Positions 17,627 to 24,842 of a DNA stretch of 64,000 nucleotides are shown here, one piece after another. Origin of the DNA: Skermanella aerolata KACC 11604 (GTDB taxonomy: Bacteria; Pseudomonadota; Alphaproteobacteria; Azospirillales; Azospirillaceae). Below the pieces are notes generated by a model. That model was not told the DNA's origin, did not search any database, and worked only from the letters and a program-made list of their open reading frames with translations. The stretch spans positions 124,001 through 188,000 of the forward strand of contig NZ_AVFK01000011.1 in the NCBI RefSeq assembly GCF_000936425.1, in the 5' to 3' direction. Position 1 is the stretch's first letter. Each line of letters opens with the position of its first letter. Position numbers and translations under genes: made by a program.

Positions 17627-19792
17627 CTACTTGATCGGGAAGCCGTTGATGTTGCGGGCCATGTCGAAGAGGTTGCCGGTGTTGGCGGGGCAGCGGTTGG
17701 CCGGATAGCCCGCGGCTCCGGTTGCGTTCAGCACCCGCAGGCGGTCGGCCAGCCGGCCGTCCTTCTTGACCGTATCGGCCTTGTGACCGTCCGGGATCAG
17801 CAGTTCCGGATGGTCGAAGGGTGCCCGCGAGCAGCGGACCCGCTCGTCGGTCAGCGACTGCATGAAGGCCACCAGGGCATCCTGCTCGCCCGCCGTCAGG
17901 CCGAGCTGCGTGATGTCGGGGGATTTGGTCGGGCTGCTGAAGTCGCCGCCTCGGTTATAGAACGACATGACCTGCTGAAGGGTGGCCTGCCCGCCGTTGT
18001 GGAAGTAGGGCGGCGTCAGCGCGATGTTGCGCAGTGTCGGGGTCTTGAAGGCTCCGTTCACGGCCAGCCGCTCGTCGCGCAGGTTGATCCCGGACGGAAC
18101 GGCGCCGCCGCTGCATCCGACCGTTTCCTGACCCGGGAACGGCACGTCGAAGGAGCAGGGATCGACCAGGAAGGAGTCGGCCTTCCGGCCCAGGACCCAC
18201 TGCTTCGAGAAGGACAGCGGTGCGCCCCACGGATCGGTACCGCCGACGCCCAGGTCCTCCTGAACCGGCCGGACGCCGATGTTGTAGAACCCGTTGTCGT
18301 AGAGCGACGTCTTGCCGTCGCCCATGGCCATGCGCTCGACCAGCTTGGGCTGCTTGCCGTCATGGGAGACATGGGCCGCCTTGGAGAACAGCGGGCCGTC
18401 GTGGCAGGCGATGCACTTGCCCTTGCCCTCGAACAGCTCCTTGCCGCGTTTCTGAAGCGCGGTCAGCTGTCCACGGTCGAACGGGCTGTCGTCGGAAATC
18501 AGGGTTGCCTCGTACAGCATGACCGAGAGGCCGAAGAACAGCGGGAAATTCAGTTCCATCTGGGTATAGCCGGCCGGGTCGTTCGCTAGGCCGACCGATC
18601 CATCCGCGTCGGTGACGAACTTGTAGCGGCCGGGCGCCGCCCAGAAGCGCTTGGCGAAGCTTTGCCGGATCATGTCCGCATAGGTGTACTTCAAGCCGAT
18701 CCGGGATGCGCTGACGATGTCGCCGATCGGGCTGCCGACCCCGAAGAGGCTGTCTTCCACATGCACGGCCTGAAGCTTGAGCGCCTGCTGTGCCATCATC
18801 TTGCGGCCGATATCGGCGAAGGCGCGGCTGGTACAGGACATCTCGAAGTCGCTGAGCAGCGGCCCCACGGCCTGCGATGCCGTGCTGGCGTTGTCGAGAC
18901 GGACGTTCTGCAAGGCCACGCTGCCGTCGGGCTTCAGGACCAGGAGCCGCGCCGCCGGATCGTTGCGGATGTCGCGGCGGCCGAAGACGCCGACGCCGCT
19001 GAACAGGTTGTTGGCCCGGCCGTCCCAGAAGTTGCGGTGATAGAACACGGAGTTGATGACGCTGGGCGTATTGCGCGGCTCGACCTTGCGGGTTCCATGG
19101 CCGGCGATGTTGAACACCTCGTCGGTGGTCATCTTGCAGCGGTCGGTGTTGGTCGCCCTCGGCCGCTGCTTCGGACGCTCGATGGTGCCGATATAGTCGC
19201 CGGCATAGGTCCCCGGCGATGCCGAAACGTCGTTGGTATCGAAGAGAACCTGGCTCTTGGCGTTGTTCGGGTTCAGCAGCTTGCGGAACGGGAAGTCTTC
19301 CGGCTTGAGCGTGATGTTCGGGCCGGCGGGCTGACCCGACGCCATCAGGCCGGTGCCGGCGCTGGAACCGAACGTCTTGTCGCCAGCATTCAGGCCGGGG
19401 TTCAGCTGGTTGGTGACGCGCGGATCGGCGCCGGCGCGGAAATGACAGCTTGCACAGGCGACCGTGTCGCTGCCGAGCTGCTGATCCCAGAACAGCGCCT
19501 TGCCGGCGGCCTGCGCCCAGGACTTGTTCTTGATGATCCCGGTAAGGTCGGGCAGGGGCGGCGCCTTGCCCTTGAGGGATTCCAGCGGACGCTCGTCGGG
19601 CTCGGCGGCGTCGATGACCTCGTCTTCGGGTTCGGTCTCTTCGATGTCGTCGATGATCTCGATCTCGCCGGCTCCCAAATCGGTGGGCGCCGTTTGTGCT
19701 GCCGAAGGGATCGACCACAGGGCGATCATGGCGGTAGCTGCGAGGAGCTTGGCCGAACTTGAAAACGCCCGGTGAACCAGTGCATTACCCAT
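17627..19792 (-). CDS. Large di-haem cytochrome c peroxidase/MauG-family protein
   Basis: A secreted protein of 721 residues with two c-type haem sites: CASCH (residues 113-117) and CIACH (460-464). The N-terminus carries a signal peptide (LLAATAMIALWSIPSAAQ) followed by an unusually acidic segment rich in Asp and Glu. The segment around the first haem (CHFRAGADPRVTNQLNPG) and the TPSVINSVFYHRNFWDGRANNLF stretch are typical of the bacterial di-haem peroxidase fold. Typical peroxidases have about 330 residues, so this is a much enlarged member with a roughly 340-residue span between the haems. The start at 19792 follows AAGGA; 19819 is an alternative. It is the last gene behind two multicopper oxidases and SCO, suggesting shared periplasmic oxidation chemistry. 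Confidence 0.88.
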   Translation of the reverse strand: MGNALVHRAFSSSAKLLAATAMIALWSIPSAAQTAPTDLGAGEIEIIDDIEETEPEDEVIDAAEPDERPLESLKGKAPPLPDLTGIIKNKSWAQAAGKALFWDQQLGSDTVACASCHFRAGADPRVTNQLNPGLNAGDKTFGSSAGTGLMASGQPAGPNITLKPEDFPFRKLLNPNNAKSQVLFDTNDVSASPGTYAGDYIGTIERPKQRPRATNTDRCKMTTDEVFNIAGHGTRKVEPRNTPSVINSVFYHRNFWDGRANNLFSGVGVFGRRDIRNDPAARLLVLKPDGSVALQNVRLDNASTASQAVGPLLSDFEMSCTSRAFADIGRKMMAQQALKLQAVHVEDSLFGVGSPIGDIVSASRIGLKYTYADMIRQSFAKRFWAAPGRYKFVTDADGSVGLANDPAGYTQMELNFPLFFGLSVMLYEATLISDDSPFDRGQLTALQKRGKELFEGKGKCIACHDGPLFSKAAHVSHDGKQPKLVERMAMGDGKTSLYDNGFYNIGVRPVQEDLGVGGTDPWGAPLSFSKQWVLGRKADSFLVDPCSFDVPFPGQETVGCSGGAVPSGINLRDERLAVNGAFKTPTLRNIALTPPYFHNGGQATLQQVMSFYNRGGDFSSPTKSPDITQLGLTAGEQDALVAFMQSLTDERVRCSRAPFDHPELLIPDGHKADTVKKDGRLADRLRVLNATGAAGYPANRCPANTGNLFDMARNINGFPIK

Positions 19793-19850
19793 GAGAAGAA
19801 TTCCTTGTTGAACAGTCATCGGGCGCGCGGCGTCGCTGCGTCCCCGGAGG

Positions 19851-20744
19851 TCAGCCGTCCTGGATCAGGTCGGACAGGCGCTTGGCAAGTTGCTCGGGCG
19901 TCAGGCTCGGATAGATGTAGCGGACCACCTGGCCATTCCTGTTCAGCAGGTAGATGTGGGTCGTGTGCGCCATCGCCATGTTGTGCAGCCGCGTCGCATC
20001 GTCGGAGGCCGACCGGATCAGGATCCGCTTGCCGGGCGCCGCGTCGGTGCCGGCAACGGCGGCCTGCGTCCGTGGGACCGGCGCTTGCTCGTGCTCCGGC
20101 GGGGCGGCTGGGGTTGCATGGCCACCGTGACCGCCGTGGCCGCCGTGCGATTCCTCGGATGCCGAGGCACCCGCGCTTTCCTGCTGGTGGCCTTCCTTGG
20201 CCACCTGGTTCTGAGCTACGTAATCACGGCGCACCCGGTACCGGGCGGCGACGTCGTAGATCTCTTTGCGGGTTCCGGACAATCCGATCAGGCGCGGATG
20301 CTGTTTGGCGACGAAGGCCGCAAGCTGCTCCGGACCGTCGTTACGGTCGTCGACGCTGACCATGGCGATGTTGACCTGATCGGCTTTATCGCCCAGCAGG
20401 TCGGCCGCCATGCCTAGTTTTGTGCCGATGATCGGGCAGATATCGCCGCACTGCGTATAGCCGAAATAGAAGGCGGTCGCCTTGCCCTTGAAATCCTCCA
20501 GCGTGACCTTCCGTCCGGTGTGGTCGGTCAGGCTGAAGTCGCCGCCCAGCGTGCCCGGCTCGGGCCATCCTCCGTGGGCGCCGTATCCGGATCCGTGACC
20601 GCCTTCCGGCTTTTCAGCGGGAACGCCTTCGCCGTGTCCTTCGTGTCCCGATGCCGCGATCGACGGCATGGCCGATCCGCAGAGCAGAAGGCCGGACAAG
20701 GCAGCGGCCCGCGCGATGGAATGCAGGTGAGTTTTCTTGTGCAT
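19851..20744 (-). CDS. SCO1/SenC family copper chaperone with His-rich insertion
   Basis: A 297-residue exported thioredoxin-fold protein. The copper motif GYTQCGDICP (C99 and C103) and a C-terminal histidine in MAHTTHIYLLNRNG are the usual SCO ligands. SCO proteins deliver Cu to cuproenzymes such as the CuA centre of cytochrome oxidase. Between the third and last strand, residues about 184-240 form an insertion rich in His and Gly (SHGGHGGHGGH), and a second His/Gly stretch follows the signal peptide (ASGHEGHGEG). Ordinary SCO proteins are about 200 residues and lack these. The gene sits 15 bp after a multicopper oxidase gene, which suggests the oxidases are its clients. Confidence 0.92.
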   Translation of the reverse strand: MHKKTHLHSIARAAALSGLLLCGSAMPSIAASGHEGHGEGVPAEKPEGGHGSGYGAHGGWPEPGTLGGDFSLTDHTGRKVTLEDFKGKATAFYFGYTQCGDICPIIGTKLGMAADLLGDKADQVNIAMVSVDDRNDGPEQLAAFVAKQHPRLIGLSGTRKEIYDVAARYRVRRDYVAQNQVAKEGHQQESAGASASEESHGGHGGHGGHATPAAPPEHEQAPVPRTQAAVAGTDAAPGKRILIRSASDDATRLHNMAMAHTTHIYLLNRNGQVVRYIYPSLTPEQLAKRLSDLIQDG

Positions 20745-20759
20745 GACCGGCAGCCTTCG

Positions 20760-21830
20760 TCAGGTGGCGATGATCTTGGCGACGGCCTGGCCGTCGAAAT
20801 GCTTCTTGTTCGTGATCCAGTGGTGGAAGTTGCCGGTGATCCTGTAGTCCCCGCGCGGGATCTTCGGGATCCAGAGCGCGTAACGCTGCGCTACGGCGAC
20901 TTCCAGCCTCGTGCCCTTCGGGAGCAGCTTCGGCTTCGCGAAGGCGCCCTTCGCGACGTTCGTCCTCAAGGGACGGCCATCGACCTCAACGATCCAGGCG
21001 TCGACGTCCAGCGTGACGTGAAGCCGGCTGTAGGACGCGTTGGCGAGGCGCACCAGGACGTTCTTGCCGGCCGTGGTCGTCGTCGTCGTTCGCCGGTCGA
21101 TCTGGGTAAGGCCGTTATGGACGCCGTTGATCAGGAAGTAGCGCGGATCGAACTTGTCGAGCCCGACGTCGTCGCCGCACATGCCGGCATTGTGATCCAG
21201 CTTGTGCCACACCGGATCGACGTCGTCGAAGACCAGTATGGATTCCGCCGCATAGGGAGCGCCGACGGTTATGCCCGGCGCTTCGGTGGTCGAGGCGCGG
21301 TCGTAGGGGTCGTACAGGTACTTGGGATTGCCGCTGTCCGGGCTGGCCGTGACGGGATCGACGATCAGCACCCCGTACATGCCCATCTCGAAGTGAAGGA
21401 CGGTGTTCTTGTGGCAGTGGTAAAGGTAGGTGCCGGCCTGATGGGCGCACCATTGGTAGGTATAGCTGCTCTTGACTTCGAAGGAGGTGTGACCGACCCC
21501 GTCGTTCATTGGGGTGGGTTCGATGCCGTGCCAGTGGATCGTGTGGGCGCCCTTGGTCGGCTTGAACTCACAATGGAATATCTGGCCCTGCTTGACCCTG
21601 ATGATCTTCGACGGCCAGGGGGAATCGCTGCCGGAAACGTTGGGATCCTTGAAGCCCCAGAACTGCAGCTGCGACCCGTCCTTCATGTCGACGTTCCAGT
21701 CGGCCACCTGCCGCTGGAAGAAGACCTGCCGCGTCGTCCGGTCGGGAGTGGCGGGGTCGTTCTCGAAGGGATGGCAGCCGAAGGTGTCGTATTCCAGCGG
21801 ATCTGAGATCGGCCTGTAAATCGTCGTCAT
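20760..21830 (-). CDS. Multicopper oxidase with type-1 site in its first cupredoxin domain, no signal peptide
   Basis: A 356-residue protein. HTIHWHG (HWHG at 99-102) is the classical multicopper motif I. WCAHQAGTYLYHCHKNTVLHFEMGMYG (127-153) supplies further His, the type-1 Cys (139), His146 and a Met ligand. The second domain (from about 220) lacks a matching HxxHxH/HCH set, showing only LHVTLDVD. The N-terminus MTTIYRPISDPLEYDTFGCH has no Sec or Tat signal. The start at 21830 is favoured by a GGAG nine bases upstream; an in-frame ATG is at 21839. It lies between a Tat-type multicopper oxidase gene and SCO. Confidence 0.85.
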   Translation of the reverse strand: MTTIYRPISDPLEYDTFGCHPFENDPATPDRTTRQVFFQRQVADWNVDMKDGSQLQFWGFKDPNVSGSDSPWPSKIIRVKQGQIFHCEFKPTKGAHTIHWHGIEPTPMNDGVGHTSFEVKSSYTYQWCAHQAGTYLYHCHKNTVLHFEMGMYGVLIVDPVTASPDSGNPKYLYDPYDRASTTEAPGITVGAPYAAESILVFDDVDPVWHKLDHNAGMCGDDVGLDKFDPRYFLINGVHNGLTQIDRRTTTTTTAGKNVLVRLANASYSRLHVTLDVDAWIVEVDGRPLRTNVAKGAFAKPKLLPKGTRLEVAVAQRYALWIPKIPRGDYRITGNFHHWITNKKHFDGQAVAKIIAT

Positions 21831-21952
21831 GGTCAGCATCTCCAGGGCACGCAGGGCTCAGCGTCTCGTTGCCGGCGTGGCCCATTGCGTCGTCGTCTCG
21901 GTGAAATGCCGGGAGGCCCCCATTCCGGCGCCAGCCTCCCCGCGGCAAGGCT

Positions 21953-23134
21953 TCAGCTGGTCGCCAGCGGCCCGTCTATGTGCCAGTCGGTCACCAGCCC
22001 CATCGGGTACGAACCGCCGGCGGAGGTCTGGGAAATCTCGTTGTGGCAGTGCATGGGGTAGCGCAGCGGATACTTCTCCTGGGACATTCTCCAGGGGGCA
22101 GGCGGTATGTCCGGCGGTGCGGTGAACGGCAGCAGGACATCCTTGACCATCATCGGCGGCATCAGCCAGACGTCGTGCTCGAACAGGTCCTGCTGATAGA
22201 CGGGCACGCCGTTGGCGTTGCTCTGGGTCAGCACGAAGACATGGTTGCCGTGGATATGCGGCGAGTGGGTCGCCAAGCCGGCGTTCATGGTACGCAGCAG
22301 CGCCGGCTCACCCGTGTTGCCGGTGGGGCAGGTCGCCTTGTCGTGCGCGGAGTCCAGGCCGCACAGGCCGTTGATCGTGAAGTAACGGGGATGGAACTGT
22401 TCCTGGAAATCCGACGCCGAGAAGTTTTCACCGGCGGCGACCCGGCGGCACAGCACGGGATCGATCTGGTTGAATATCCAGATGTATTCCCGGCCGGCCT
22501 GCCAAGCCTTGCCGGGAAACCGGGCCGGCTTGCCGCCGATCGCCGCTTCTCCCAAGGCGCCGAATAGCGACTTGATCGAGGCGGACGATGCGGGAGCGTA
22601 AGGCATCGGCTTCTTCTTGGCGGCGCCGTCCGCAAATCCGTTCTTCGGCTCGACGATGAGCGCCCCGTGCAATCCCAGCACGCGGTTGATCGGCATGTTG
22701 TCGCCGTCGACGTAGAAGTAGGTTCCGGGCTTCGTCGCGACGAATTCGATCCTGGCCTTGTCTTCTCCATCGCCGTCGCTTGGGTCGAGGCCGGAGGCGG
22801 AGGCATTGTCCTGGCCGAGGATCTGAAACCCATGGCTCCTGGAGCTGGAGTTCCGTATGTCGATCCGGACCGTGTCGCCCTGCTTCACCCGCAAGATGGG
22901 ACCAGGTATCGTGGGTGTCTTGCCGGCATGGGCGAAGGCGTACATCGGGACGACGCTGCCGTCGATCAGTTCCACGTCGACATCGACGATCTCCAAGTCG
23001 AAATCGGCTTCTTCGCCGGTGGGGGCGTCGGCGGGATCGGTCGTCTGTGCCGCGGAGAAAGAGGGAAAGGAGGTCGATACCGCGGTGAAGGCTGCAAATG
23101 CGCCTCCATATCGCAAGAATTCACGCCTTCGCAT
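21953..23134 (-). CDS. Tat-exported multicopper oxidase with copper ligands only in the C-terminal domain
   Basis: A 393-residue protein with a twin-arginine leader (MRRREFLRYGGAFAAFTAVS). The C-terminal cupredoxin domain has HSPHIHG (290-296), equivalent to motif III, and MHCHNEISQTSAGGSYPMG (361-379), equivalent to motif IV. In the latter the usual His after HCHxxx is Ser, but Met378 is in place. The N-terminal domain keeps the fold (GPILRVKQGDTVRIDIRNSS) but has lost motif I, with RSHGFQ at 99-104, and motif II, with YFYVDGDN. Alone it would lack half of a trinuclear copper centre. It is the first gene of the block behind the ECF sigma gene. Confidence 0.85.
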   Translation of the reverse strand: MRRREFLRYGGAFAAFTAVSTSFPSFSAAQTTDPADAPTGEEADFDLEIVDVDVELIDGSVVPMYAFAHAGKTPTIPGPILRVKQGDTVRIDIRNSSSRSHGFQILGQDNASASGLDPSDGDGEDKARIEFVATKPGTYFYVDGDNMPINRVLGLHGALIVEPKNGFADGAAKKKPMPYAPASSASIKSLFGALGEAAIGGKPARFPGKAWQAGREYIWIFNQIDPVLCRRVAAGENFSASDFQEQFHPRYFTINGLCGLDSAHDKATCPTGNTGEPALLRTMNAGLATHSPHIHGNHVFVLTQSNANGVPVYQQDLFEHDVWLMPPMMVKDVLLPFTAPPDIPPAPWRMSQEKYPLRYPMHCHNEISQTSAGGSYPMGLVTDWHIDGPLATS

Positions 23135-23577
23135 GGTACGGAACTCCTATTGTTCATAACGTCAAGCGTGAGCAATCAGGGAATCCTTCCGGTGGACACC
23201 CATGCGTCAGCCGATCGAGTTGGCAGTGATTGCTTTATTTACGGGAAGTGCTTGTCGAGGTAGGCGGTATATAGAAAAGAAAATGCATGCTGAAAGTTCG
23301 CTAATACAATTCGAGTGATCAATAAAAGACGATCACTGAAAGTAACAGCATGTTAATATCTACAGAATTTGGGGGGTTATGTTTGGCGGGCTTGCTGTGT
23401 TTGGTCTCCTTGGTAATTTCATGACAGGGACGTAGCGGAAAATGAAAAATTCCCAAATTTGTCGGTATTAATACTAAGAGATAGGAGTGGCAGAAGGGAG
23501 TCGATGTTTTTTGCTGCGATTTGGCGCCATTGGAGGCAACCGGGCGCAGGCGTGCCTGCGCTGTATAGCGTTTCCGT
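23135..23577. other. Gene-free AT-richer region between ECF sigma gene and multicopper oxidase gene
   Basis: A 443-bp stretch that is visibly richer in A and T than the genes around it. No convincing coding region was found. It contains a small hairpin GCGCAGG-CGTG-CCTGCGC (23534-23551) just after the sigma gene and a candidate ECF-type promoter on the minus strand at 23428-23453. The length leaves room for a long 5' leader on the oxidase transcript. Confidence 0.6.
23428..23453 (-). promoter_or_regulatory. Candidate ECF-type promoter for the oxidase block
   Basis: On the minus strand GGAAT (23453-23449) is followed after 16 bp by CGTCC (23432-23428). This resembles the GGAAC-N16-CGTC pattern common to many ECF sigma factors. 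It would give a leader of roughly 280 nt before the Tat-type oxidase gene. It was found by eye and short motifs of this kind arise by chance. Confidence 0.25.
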
Positions 23578-24129
23578 TCAGATCAAAGCGGTAAAGTTCC
23601 ACAGGAAATGCAGGCTGCATAGATGAGTTGTGGTATGTCCGACACGGCGGGCGAGTTCCGCGCGGGCACGGTAGAGGCGGCTCATCAGCGTGCCGATCGG
23701 TATGCGAAGATGTCCCGCGGCTTCCTGGTAGCTCTGCCCCTCGACGCAGACCAGCATGAGAGCGGTCCTCTGATCTTCCGAAAGATTGGCGATTTCCAAA
23801 CGGACCTTCGCCAATGTGGTCCGGGCGATCACCGTTCGCTCGGTGTCCTCGGCCGCAACGTGCTGGTCATTTTCCAAAGGCGACGACAAGCGTCCCCGCG
23901 CGCTGCGCTTTTCATCTATCCAGAGGTTTCTGATGATGCTGCGCATCCATCCCGCCGGCTCTTCGATGGCGGCAATGGAGTCCTGGTGCATGAGTGCGCG
24001 TTCGAAGGCCCGTTGTACGAGATCGTCCGCGGCATCGACCGATCTGGTGAGCGACCGCGCGAACCTGTGAAGCTCGGGTATCAGCTTGGTGAGGGTATGT
24101 AAGTCATCCTGCAAGGCCAGCGCGCTCAT
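23578..24129 (-). CDS. ECF sigma-70 factor
   Basis: A 183-residue extracytoplasmic-function sigma factor. Region 2 is LIPELHRFARSLTRSVDAADDLVQRAFERAL with GWMRSIIRNLWID. Region 4 is LSEDQRTALMLVCVEGQSYQEAAGHLRIPIGTLMSRLYRARAEL. There is no sigma region 3, as expected for the class. The start at 24129 (MSALALQ) gives a normal-length N-terminus; the frame is open to 24198. No anti-sigma gene is adjacent on either side, which is unusual. The oxidase/SCO/peroxidase block begins 443 bp downstream on the same strand and is the likeliest target. Confidence 0.9.
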   Translation of the reverse strand: MSALALQDDLHTLTKLIPELHRFARSLTRSVDAADDLVQRAFERALMHQDSIAAIEEPAGWMRSIIRNLWIDEKRSARGRLSSPLENDQHVAAEDTERTVIARTTLAKVRLEIANLSEDQRTALMLVCVEGQSYQEAAGHLRIPIGTLMSRLYRARAELARRVGHTTTHLCSLHFLWNFTALI

Positions 24130-24376
24130 CTGAGGTCCCGTTGATATGCGACATAAAATTTTGCTGCCGCTGGATGTTTCAAACACCCAAACTATCATCG
24201 AGTATCGGCCTTCAGATCAACTTGAAAAAAATGCGTATAACTTTTTGGTTTTGTTTTAAATGAAACTAATGTCGAACGTATATAGCTATAGGCTGAATTG
24301 CCCAGCAAATCATGAAAAATGGTCTTGAAGATCTTGGATTGGTTCTTTGTGAGGATGGGTTGAACAATGACGACTA

Positions 24377-24580
24377 TTAGTAACCTGCTTCGACGTGTTC
24401 ATAGACGATGGACTTGTTCGTGAAGGGATCTTCGTCAAGGACTCGGATAGTCGGCGAATTGGAACCGTATCGAATGCGGAGGCGTGAAAATCTGTTCAAC
24501 CCCCAGTGGAACCGTCTGATCCTTGGCGACGTGCGCAGCCTGCGCCGCCAAGCGCAGGATGATGTGACTCTCGGGATCAA
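24377..24580 (-). pseudogene. Possible transposase C-terminal remnant
   Basis: A 67-residue open frame whose middle, RRFHWGLNRFSRLRIRYGSN, loosely resembles the C-terminal part of IS5-type transposases (patterns such as ERT..WL.RFRRLRIRYE). The expected continuation is missing and no inverted repeats or target duplications were seen. It may equally be a chance open frame. Confidence 0.2.
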
Positions 24581-24644
24581 TGTCGGTCCCGGCGGCGGAC
24601 GATGCTAGAAATATTGTAAGCTTGATTGGTCAGTAACGTCGGAT

Positions 24645-24665
24645 ATTGGGCTGAAGAGGCCTGAC
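24645..24665. repeat. Degenerate REP-like half element
   Basis: TATTGGGCTGAAGAGGCCTGA shares the core GGGCTGAAGAGGCC with the REP-like repeats at 41881-41964. The outer stem is degenerate and there is no inverted partner nearby. Confidence 0.4.
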
Positions 24666-24800
24666 GTTGTTTTCGATTCCGAACGAGCCTTTCCGTCCGC
24701 GCGTATCGTGGCGGCATGAAGAAGCTGGTCGGGCTCGGAGTCAACTTATCGATGGATGTGCGCGACGTGGACCTGTGGGAAGCCAAGGGGACATAAGAAA

Positions 24801-24820
24801 AGGGGGCTCGCAAGCCCCCT
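24801..24820 (-). terminator. Rho-independent terminator for the secreted-protein gene
   Basis: An 8-bp stem AGGGGGCT/AGCCCCCT with loop CGCA. Read on the minus strand it is followed by TTTCTTAT and lies 22 bp after the stop of the gene at 24843-25916. The weaker T-rich stretch on the other side could let it also work in the plus direction. Confidence 0.8.
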
Positions 24821-24842
24821 TCTCCTTTCCCGAGCGGATCGC

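Larger units (their letters stand above)
24130..24842. other. 713-bp region without a firm gene
   Basis: This AT-richer region holds only low-confidence items. They are a possible transposase fragment on the minus strand (24377-24580), half of a REP-like palindrome (24645-24665), a 26-codon open frame at 24716-24796 starting MKKLVGLGVNLSMD with no good ribosome site, and the terminator at 24801-24820. Confidence 0.6.
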
